Below are positions 16,483-22,426 of a stretch of DNA of 64,000 nucleotides, one piece after another (the first letter of the stretch is position 1; every line of letters starts with the position of its first letter). The stretch covers positions 1 through 64,000 of the forward strand of contig NZ_JAHKRM010000014.1 in the NCBI RefSeq assembly GCF_019396345.1, in the 5' to 3' direction. Origin of the DNA: Nonomuraea guangzhouensis (GTDB lineage Bacteria > Actinomycetota > Actinomycetes > Streptosporangiales > Streptosporangiaceae). The position numbers and the translations under genes were made by a program. The notes below the pieces were generated by a model that was not told where the DNA came from, did no database searches, and worked only from the letters and a program-made list of their open reading frames with translations.

Positions 16483-16533
16483 CGCGGGGCTCTGCGATAC
16501 ATTCGGCCGCAGCCGAATCCAAGGAGCCCCGCG
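16483..16533 (+). promoter_or_regulatory. Long-range stem that would cover the ribosome-binding site of the DUF5937/ArsR gene
   Basis: CGCGGGGCTC (16483-16492) pairs perfectly with GAGCCCCGCG (16524-16533) just before the ATG at 16535. The right arm overlaps the AAGGAG Shine-Dalgarno (16521-16526), and the 18-bp operator palindrome sits in the loop. In an mRNA starting upstream of 16483 this would hide the ribosome-binding site. Whether such an RNA exists is unknown. Confidence 0.5.
16501..16518. promoter_or_regulatory. Operator 1: ATTCGGC-N4-GCCGAAT
   Basis: This perfect inverted repeat with a four-base spacer lies 16 bp upstream of the DUF5937/ArsR regulator gene. An identical-arm copy precedes the MFS gene at 17503-17520. 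The match strongly suggests the binding site of the regulator encoded between them. Confidence 0.8.
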
Positions 16534-16534
16534 C

Positions 16535-17503
16535 ATGCTCACGCTGGCGTTCTCCGCCTATGATCTGTCCTTTCTCAGGTTCGCCTTCTCCCCGCTGCGG
16601 GAGGTCGCCGCCAGCATCCACGCGCTCCGCACACCCGCCCGGCGCGCCCTGCATCTGCCCTGGTTCAAGCAGGTACGCCCGCAGCTCGGCAGTGACCTCG
16701 GACCGCTGCTCGACCTCATCACCGGCGGGGGCTACATCCCCGACTTCCTCTGTCCCGTCCCCACCGGTCCGACTCCGGACCTGGCGGGGGAGCTGGCGGT
16801 GTTACGCGCCACCCCCCACGAGGTCATCCGGGCCGACCTCGACCGCATGGCGAGTGAGCTCGGCCCTCTTACCGGCTGCGCCGCTGAGCTGCACCAGGAT
16901 CCGGCTGCGGGCCTCGACCGGCTGGTGCTCGCCATCGAGACCTACTGGCAGCTCGCCTTCGCCCCGCACTGGCCACGCATGCGCAACCTCCTCGAAGGAG
17001 ACCTGCTCTATCGCACCAGGCAGTACGCCGAACACGGCCCCGCCGGGGTGTTCGCGGACATGCACTCGACCATCCGCTGGGAGGGCCGCGACCTGCACCT
17101 GGAACAGCGCCCCGAGGAGATGTCCCGGGTGCTGGCCGGCGAGGGGCTGCTGCTGGCCGCGTCCATCTTCGTCTGGCCCGGCCTGTTCTACCGCACCGAC
17201 TCACCCGGCCAGCCGATCATCACCTATCCGGTGCGCGCCATCGCCACCCTGTGGGAGCGCGGCACCGCGCCCGCGCCCGACGCGCTGGCCGCCGTCATCG
17301 GCCGCTCCCGAGCCCTGCTGCTCACCGAACTGGACGCACCGGCCTCCACCACCGACCTGTCCCGCCGTACCGGCCTGTCGCCCGCGAACGTCTCCGAGCA
17401 GCTCACCCTGCTGCGGTCGGCCGGCCTGGTCACCAAGCACCGCGTCGGCCGGGCCATGCTCTACGTGCGCACACCCCGCGCCCACGCGCTGATGGACGGT
17501 TGA
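16535..17503 (+). CDS. ArsR-type winged-helix regulator with N-terminal DUF5937 domain
   Basis: The 322-residue protein has an N-terminal ligand-type domain of about 240 residues (LTLAFSAYDLSFLRFAFSPLREV is typical of DUF5937). A C-terminal winged helix follows: LLTELDAPASTTDLSRRTGLSPANVSEQLTLLRSAGLVTKHRVGRAMLYVRT. The AAGGAG site precedes the ATG. It is followed by an MFS gene, and the same 18-bp palindrome stands before each. The protein is therefore most likely an autoregulated repressor of the exporter, released by an exported compound. That logic is inference; the domain calls are firm. Confidence 0.9.
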   Translation: MLTLAFSAYDLSFLRFAFSPLREVAASIHALRTPARRALHLPWFKQVRPQLGSDLGPLLDLITGGGYIPDFLCPVPTGPTPDLAGELAVLRATPHEVIRADLDRMASELGPLTGCAAELHQDPAAGLDRLVLAIETYWQLAFAPHWPRMRNLLEGDLLYRTRQYAEHGPAGVFADMHSTIRWEGRDLHLEQRPEEMSRVLAGEGLLLAASIFVWPGLFYRTDSPGQPIITYPVRAIATLWERGTAPAPDALAAVIGRSRALLLTELDAPASTTDLSRRTGLSPANVSEQLTLLRSAGLVTKHRVGRAMLYVRTPRAHALMDG

Positions 17504-17520
17504 TTCGGCGGGGGCCGAAT
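17503..17520. promoter_or_regulatory. Operator 2: ATTCGGC-N4-GCCGAAT before the MFS gene
   Basis: This is the same 7-bp arms as operator 1 with spacer GGGG, beginning on the last base of the regulator's stop codon and ending 39 bp before the MFS start. It indicates separate control of the exporter promoter by the same regulator. Confidence 0.8.
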
Positions 17521-17559
17521 GTGTCGCCTCACCCAGCAGGGCCCCCGCACCATGCTGGC

Positions 17560-18729
17560 ATGACGATCACGGCTCCCGCCCGCCCCACCCTGCCCAAGGT
17601 GTTCTGGCTGCTGTTCTCCGGCCAACTGGTCAACCGGTTCGGCGGGGTCGTGCTGCCGTTCCTGGTGTTCTACCTGACCGGCCGGGGGTACGCGGCCGCG
17701 CAGATCGCCGCCGTCGTCTCGGCGTACGGGCTGGGTGGCCTGGGCGGGCAACCTCTGGGCGGGTACCTGGCCGATCGGTTCGGCCGCCGCCTCACCCTGA
17801 TCGGCGGCCTGCTGGCCACCGCGACCTGCCTGATCCTCATCGGCGTCGCCGGCAGCCTGGGCTGGCTCATGGCGTCGGCCCTGGCCATGGGACTGGCCGG
17901 CGACGTCTACCGGCCCGCCGCCTCGGCGCTGGTCGCCGAGACCACCCCGCCGCACCTGCGGGCCAAGGCGTTCGGGCTCATGCACTGGGCGGTCAACGTC
18001 GGCACCGCCGCCGCCGGCGCCATCGCCGGCCTGCTGCTCGCCCACGGGTTCTGGCTCCTGGTGATCCTGGACGTCGCTACGAGCGTCGCGTTCGCCGTGA
18101 TCGTGTACGTCGGCATCCCACGCAGCCACGACAGGGCCGCGCCCAAGCCCGCGCGCAACGGGTACGCGATCGCGGCCCGCGACCGGGTGCTGATGGCCGC
18201 GCTGGTCTTCCTGCTGATCGGCCTGATCCTGTACGCGCAGGCCTCGTACGCGCTGCCCCTGGCGCTGGCCGCCGACGGACTCCCGGCCTCCTTGTACGGG
18301 CTGCTCATCACCGTCAACGGCGCCATCGTGGTGATCTTCCAGCCGCTGTTCATCACCTGGCTGTCCCGGCTGCCCCGCCTGCCGGTCCTCGGCGTCTCCA
18401 TGACCGTGGTGGGCGTCGGCCTCGCGCTGACCGGCGTGGCCAGTGAGCCCTGGCACTACGTGGCCACGGTGGTGCTGTGGTCGATCGGCGAGATCGGCAT
18501 GGCGGGCTTCGAGGCGGCCCTGATCGCCGACCTCACCCCCGACGGCGCACACGGCACCTACCAGGCACTGTACGGCTGGACCACCGCCATCGCCCGCTTC
18601 GCCGGGCCGGCCGTCGGCGCCGTCCTGTTCCAGGCGCACATGTTGTGGTGGGCCTGCGCCGCGACGGGCATCCTGTGCGCGCTGTTCGCCTTCACCCTGA
18701 TGCCGGCCGTCGCCCGCCGGTCGAACTGA
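17560..18729 (+). CDS. MFS-family drug/metabolite exporter
   Basis: The 389-residue protein starts at ATG 17560 (MTITAPARPTLPKVFW). It has twelve predicted membrane helices and the MFS loop 2-3 motif G-G-Y-L-A-D-R-F-G-R-R-x-T-L. It resembles the MdtH-like single-polypeptide proton antiporters that expel drugs. The upstream operator and regulator gene make it the probable target of the DUF5937/ArsR protein. The substrate is not readable from sequence. It ends convergently with the next minus-strand gene. Confidence 0.9.
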   Translation: MTITAPARPTLPKVFWLLFSGQLVNRFGGVVLPFLVFYLTGRGYAAAQIAAVVSAYGLGGLGGQPLGGYLADRFGRRLTLIGGLLATATCLILIGVAGSLGWLMASALAMGLAGDVYRPAASALVAETTPPHLRAKAFGLMHWAVNVGTAAAGAIAGLLLAHGFWLLVILDVATSVAFAVIVYVGIPRSHDRAAPKPARNGYAIAARDRVLMAALVFLLIGLILYAQASYALPLALAADGLPASLYGLLITVNGAIVVIFQPLFITWLSRLPRLPVLGVSMTVVGVGLALTGVASEPWHYVATVVLWSIGEIGMAGFEAALIADLTPDGAHGTYQALYGWTTAIARFAGPAVGAVLFQAHMLWWACAATGILCALFAFTLMPAVARRSN

Positions 18730-18756
18730 CCACCGCCTATTTGTCGCACAGCTGGG

Positions 18757-19116
18757 TCAGCGCAGCCACCGTAGAGCCGCGTCGGCGCAGTCCTCGGGGC
18801 TGGTGTTGAAGGCGATCGCCGCATGAGGCGAGTGCTGCCGGACCAGGTTGACCACCTTCTCGAAGAATTCGAGGTACGGCTCGTGCTTGCGGATGCCGCC
18901 CCCGATCACCACGCACGCGTAGTCCTCGCGGGTCAGGGCCGCCACGATCGCACCTTCGGGGTTCTTGCCGAGCACCACCAGGCACCAGTCGGCCTCGATA
19001 CCGAGGTCGTCGAAACGGGCCCGACCGCGTGCCATCGCCGCCCGGACCGGCTCCGGGTCCCAGCCCTGGATCTCGGCGGGATCGAGACCGATCACAAGTA
19101 CTCGTGCCACTGCCAC
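18757..19116 (-). CDS. Conserved hypothetical alpha/beta protein
   Basis: The 119-residue protein begins at GTG 19116 with a GAGGGAGGA site, giving the N terminus VAVARVLVIGLDPAEI. The pattern RVLVIGLDP, ACVVIGGGIRK and AIAFNTSPEDCADAALRWL matches a small conserved protein seen in many actinomycetes that I know only as hypothetical. The alternating strands and a G-G-G loop suggest a Rossmann-like fold. Upstream in-frame residues to 19260 are arginine-rich and unlikely to be translated. It has no obvious operon partner. Confidence 0.8.
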   Translation of the reverse strand: MAVARVLVIGLDPAEIQGWDPEPVRAAMARGRARFDDLGIEADWCLVVLGKNPEGAIVAALTREDYACVVIGGGIRKHEPYLEFFEKVVNLVRQHSPHAAIAFNTSPEDCADAALRWLR

Positions 19117-19304
19117 GCGTCCTCCCTCTCGGCGCCACGTTAGCCCGATCTTGCCACGCGCTCCCGCCGACCATCTCCGCCTAATAGGGTGGGGCGTCCG
19201 TGGTGTGACGACAGCATGGCGACACAGTGAGCGGTAGCCGAACGATTCACCTGTGACCATGATGTCGTCGGTACCAGCGCGCCTGAGGCAGCAAAGGAAG
19301 ACCA

Positions 19305-20183
19305 GTGAGCACTGGCACCCCTCGCCCCACGGTCGGCGCCGTGGTGCTGACCATGAACGACCGGCCCGACGAGTTCTCCGTCGCCATGCACTCCCTGCTC
19401 GCCCAGCAAGGCGTCGAGCTGGACATCGTGGTGGTCGGCAACGGCTGCACGCCGGAGCAGGTGCCGGGCGGCGTGCGGACCGTCGAGCTGCCGACGAACG
19501 TGGGCATTCCCGAGGGACGCAACGTGGGCGCCGCCAACGTGAAGGGCGACCTGATCTTCTTCTTCGACAACGACGCCGTGCTCCCCGCCCCCGACGCGCT
19601 GCTCCGCCTAGCGGCGGAGTTCGCCCGCGACCCGCGCCGCGCCTACGTCCAGCCGCGCATCGCCGACCCGGTCACCGGCCGCACCCTGCGGCGCTGGGTG
19701 CCCCGCCTGCGCGTCTCTCGTCCCGACCGGGCTGGCACCGTGACCGTCATGGCTGAGGGCGTCGTCATGGTCCGCCGCGACCTGTTCGAGGCCGTCGGCG
19801 GATGGCCTGGCCATTTCTTCCTCTTTCACGAGGGGATCGACCTGGCCTGGCGGCTGTGGGACCGCGGGTCCATCGGCCACTACGCGCCCGATGTCATCGT
19901 TCATCACCCAGCCACCGACCCGGCCCGCCATACGAACTTCTACCGTCTCAACGCCCGCAACCGGGTCTGGCTGGCACTCCGCAACCTGCCCGCCCCGCTG
20001 ATCCCCCTCAACCTCGCCACCTGGGCCCTGACGACCCTGTGGCGCTTCCGGGATCCCGCGGCGTTACGCGCTTCCCTCGCCGGACTCGCCGAGGGACTGC
20101 GCGGAGGGCACGGCGCCCGCACACCGATGCGCTGGTCCACGGTGGCCCGGCTGGCCCGGGCGGGACGGCCCCCCGTCTGCTGA
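19305..20183 (+). CDS. Family 2 glycosyltransferase
   Basis: The 292-residue protein has the GT-A fold: VGAVVLTMNDRPDEFSVAMHSL, the DxD-type FFFDNDAVL, a NVGIPEGRNVG block and a later F-L-F-H-E-G-I-D-L-A-W-R-L-W acceptor-site segment of rhamnosyltransferase-like GT2 enzymes. Near the C terminus, LPAPLIPLNLATWALTTLW may associate with the membrane. It probably adds a sugar from an activated donor to a cell-surface glycan or metabolite. The start GTG at 19305 follows GGAAGA. No other glycan genes sit beside it. Confidence 0.88.
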   Translation: MSTGTPRPTVGAVVLTMNDRPDEFSVAMHSLLAQQGVELDIVVVGNGCTPEQVPGGVRTVELPTNVGIPEGRNVGAANVKGDLIFFFDNDAVLPAPDALLRLAAEFARDPRRAYVQPRIADPVTGRTLRRWVPRLRVSRPDRAGTVTVMAEGVVMVRRDLFEAVGGWPGHFFLFHEGIDLAWRLWDRGSIGHYAPDVIVHHPATDPARHTNFYRLNARNRVWLALRNLPAPLIPLNLATWALTTLWRFRDPAALRASLAGLAEGLRGGHGARTPMRWSTVARLARAGRPPVC

Positions 20184-20205
20184 TGACCACTCGACAGCCG
20201 TCGAC

Positions 20206-20631
20206 TTACCGGGCGGTGTGGCTCAGGATCCGCTGGAAGATCTCGGCGAGGCGGCTCAGGTCTTCCGGCGCGCAGCCGGCGAACGGGGTTTGGGCGAGCG
20301 TCACCTCGATGACCCGCTCGCGTACCCGCCGACCCTGCTCGGTCAGCACGACCACCCTCGAACGCCGGTCGCCGGGGTCCACGGCACGCTCGACGTACCC
20401 ACGATCGGCCAGCTGGTTGACGACGAAACTGAGATTGGGCGCGTTGCAGAACAGCCGGCCCGCCAGCATCCTCATCGACGGCGCGGGCTCCCCGGGATCG
20501 ATCGCCCACAGGGCCTGCGCCGTCGCGTGCGTGAGCCGGAGCTCCTCCAGTGCCTTGGCGATGCGGTCGCTGGTCAGCATGAAGACCTCGTGACCGGCCC
20601 GCACCACCTGCTCCAGCGCCTGGTTCGTCAT
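20206..20631 (-). CDS. MarR-family transcriptional regulator
   Basis: The 141-residue protein (start ATG 20631, MTNQALEQVVRAGHEVF) has the MarR winged helix: LTHATAQALWAIDPGEPAPSMRMLAGRLFCNAPNLSFVVNQLADRGYVERAVDPGDRRSRVVVLTEQG. The D-x-R-x wing contacts the DNA minor groove. It is divergent from an SDR gene, and two related palindromes lie in the gap, so it very likely represses both. The cysteine in the recognition helix region (LFCNAPN) could permit redox control, but that is speculation. Confidence 0.92.
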   Translation of the reverse strand: MTNQALEQVVRAGHEVFMLTSDRIAKALEELRLTHATAQALWAIDPGEPAPSMRMLAGRLFCNAPNLSFVVNQLADRGYVERAVDPGDRRSRVVVLTEQGRRVRERVIEVTLAQTPFAGCAPEDLSRLAEIFQRILSHTAR

Positions 20632-20652
20632 ACCTGGAGGATAGCAGTTTGT

Positions 20653-20665
20653 TTCGAGGCTCGAA
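20653..20665. promoter_or_regulatory. MarR operator site 1 (TTCGAG-N-CTCGAA)
   Basis: This perfect 13-bp inverted repeat TTCGAGGCTCGAA lies 22 bp upstream of the MarR start. A second, slightly imperfect copy lies 32 bp away centre to centre, three helical turns, which suits two dimers on one face. Confidence 0.7.
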
Positions 20666-20684
20666 GCTGTTAGTCTGCTTTTGG

Positions 20685-20697
20685 TTTGAGACTCGAA
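20685..20697. promoter_or_regulatory. MarR operator site 2 (TTTGAG-N-CTCGAA)
   Basis: This near-copy of site 1 has one mismatch in the left arm. It lies 17 bp before the chosen SDR start at 20714, so occupancy would block SDR expression. Confidence 0.65.
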
Positions 20698-20713
20698 GTA
20701 AATGAGGTGGGGG

Positions 20714-21529
20714 ATGGTCATGTACAGGTACCGCGGTGTCACCGCGCTCGTCACTGGCGCATCCAAGGGACTCGGCGCGGCCTACGCGCACGAACTCGCG
20801 CGGCGAGGCGCTCATCTCGTGCTCGTGGCCCGCTCCGGCGACGCGCTGCGCCGGGTCGCCGACGAGATCCGCGAGGCGCACCAGGTCGACGTGCACCCCG
20901 TGACGGCCGATCTCACCGCGCCCGACGGGGTGACGGGCCTGATCGCGGAGCTGGACCGGCGGGGCCACACCGTCGATCTGCTGGTCAACAACGCGGGCGC
21001 GGGTGCCGTCGGCCCGTTCCTGAGCAGTTCGCTCCAGCGGAACGTCAGCTCCGTCGAGTTGAACGTGACCGCCCTGATGAGCCTGACCCACGTGCTCGGC
21101 GGCCGCATGGCCGAAAGGGGACACGGTGGGATCATCAACGTGGCCTCCACGGCCGCCTTCCAGTCGATGCCGTACCAGGCCAGCTACGCGGCGACGAAGG
21201 CGTTCGTGCTGTCGTTCACCGAGTCGCTCGCCGAGGAGCTTCGCGGCACTGGAGTACGCGTCATGGGAGCCCACCCCGGAGCCACCGCCACGGGGTTCTT
21301 CGACGGCACCACCGCCACCATGAATCCGGCGTTCATCGATGCGCCGGAAGGGGTCGCGGTCAAGACCCTCGACGCCTTCGCCAGGGGCGCGGTCAACTCC
21401 TATCCGGGGCGGGCGGTCAACAGGGTGGCGTCGTGGGTTCCTCGCGTACTGCCCCGCACCACGGTCACCCGGCTGACCGGGCAGCTGAACCGGAGACTGG
21501 GTCTGCACCGGGCCCACGACCTCGGGTGA
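20714..21529 (+). CDS. Short-chain dehydrogenase/reductase
   Basis: The 271-residue protein has the classical SDR motifs: T-G-A-S-K-G-L-G for NAD(P), NNAGAG, the serine in INVASTAAF, and YAATK with the catalytic Tyr-x-x-x-Lys. A basic residue after the glycine motif suggests NADPH preference. The start is ATG 20714 or 20720 after GAGGTGGGGG. The likely role is reduction of a small aldehyde or ketone, probably in stress or detoxification, given the divergent MarR. Its stop abuts the stop of the next convergent gene (TGATCA). Confidence 0.92.
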   Translation: MVMYRYRGVTALVTGASKGLGAAYAHELARRGAHLVLVARSGDALRRVADEIREAHQVDVHPVTADLTAPDGVTGLIAELDRRGHTVDLLVNNAGAGAVGPFLSSSLQRNVSSVELNVTALMSLTHVLGGRMAERGHGGIINVASTAAFQSMPYQASYAATKAFVLSFTESLAEELRGTGVRVMGAHPGATATGFFDGTTATMNPAFIDAPEGVAVKTLDAFARGAVNSYPGRAVNRVASWVPRVLPRTTVTRLTGQLNRRLGLHRAHDLG

Positions 21530-22426
21530 TCAGAGGGTGGCGTGCAGGTGGCGGGCGACGTTGTCCACGGATTCGGTGACCGTGGGCTCGGTGTCGTAGA
21601 AGTCGAACTGGCCGCGGCCCTCCAGCCAGACCAGCTCCCTGGCCCCGGTCAGCCGGTCGGCGAACCGGCGCGCGCCCACCGGGATCCCGGCGCTCTCGCT
21701 GTGCACGATGAGCACGGGCGCGGTGATGCGGTCCGCTGACGGTTGCGGCTCGAAGGTCAGCCATTCGGCCCAGGCCATGGTCGCCCACCTGTTCCCCCAC
21801 TCGGGGATGGCGCCCCGGGTGGGGTCCAGGTAGTAGGCGTACGGGCCGAACATCGCGGCCGTGGAGTCGGTCTCGCTGACTCCGAGCACGTACTCGACCT
21901 CGCCGGTCGCCTCGAAGTGCGCGCGGGCCTTCTGCCCTGCCGCCAACCGCGCCGCGAAGGCCTCCTCGCCGCCCAGGGCGAGCCGCATCAACTCGCCGTC
22001 CTGCAGGCCGGGCGCGACCAGCGCCAGCGAGGCGATCCGCGGATCGTCGGCGGCGGCCACCGCGGCGAACGCGCCACCGGCGCAGATGCCCAGCGCGCCC
22101 ATCCGGGCCGGCGCCACCCGGTCCAGGGAGGAGAGGTAGCCGACGGCGTGGCTCAGGTCCCTGACCTTCAGCGAAGGCGACTCCACGTCACGCGGCTCAC
22201 CGCCCGACTCGCCGAACCCGGTGAAGTCGAAGGCCAGCGCGGCGAGACCGCGCTCGGCCAGGCGCCGCGCGTACAGCCCGGCCATCTGCTCCTTCACCGA
22301 GGTCCACGCCCCTGCCACCACGACCGCGGGCAGTCCGCGGTCGGCCGTGGCGGGCAGGTGCAGGTGCCCGGCGAGGGTGATGCCGTCGGCGTCGAAGGTC
22401 ACTTTTTCCACAGTGGTCTCTGTCAT
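21530..22426 (-). CDS. Alpha/beta hydrolase (YcjY/dienelactone-hydrolase-like) with Cys nucleophile and no obvious catalytic His
   Basis: The 298-residue protein has an oxyanion/lid region AVVVAGAWTSVKEQMAGLYARRLAERG, FDFTGFGESGG, and a nucleophile elbow LGICAGG in which Cys replaces Ser, as in dienelactone hydrolases. The C-terminal PVLIVHSESAGIPVG strand is present, but the usual G-x-x-H-x-D-L-Y-D motif reads GRGQFDFYD, so Gln stands where the catalytic His is expected. The enzyme may be inactive or use other chemistry. Its ATG overlaps the SARP stop by four bases, so it is translationally coupled to that regulator. Confidence 0.88.
   Translation of the reverse strand: MTETTVEKVTFDADGITLAGHLHLPATADRGLPAVVVAGAWTSVKEQMAGLYARRLAERGLAALAFDFTGFGESGGEPRDVESPSLKVRDLSHAVGYLSSLDRVAPARMGALGICAGGAFAAVAAADDPRIASLALVAPGLQDGELMRLALGGEEAFAARLAAGQKARAHFEATGEVEYVLGVSETDSTAAMFGPYAYYLDPTRGAIPEWGNRWATMAWAEWLTFEPQPSADRITAPVLIVHSESAGIPVGARRFADRLTGARELVWLEGRGQFDFYDTEPTVTESVDNVARHLHATL

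Noticed and set aside
16535..17492. 310-residue alternative frame over the DUF5937/ArsR gene
   Set aside because: It is a Pro/Ser/Arg-rich shadow; the winged-helix motifs are in the other frame.
19940..21517. 525-residue minus-strand open frame across GT2, MarR and SDR genes
   Set aside because: Composition is that of a shadow frame, and MarR and SDR motifs are clear in other frames.
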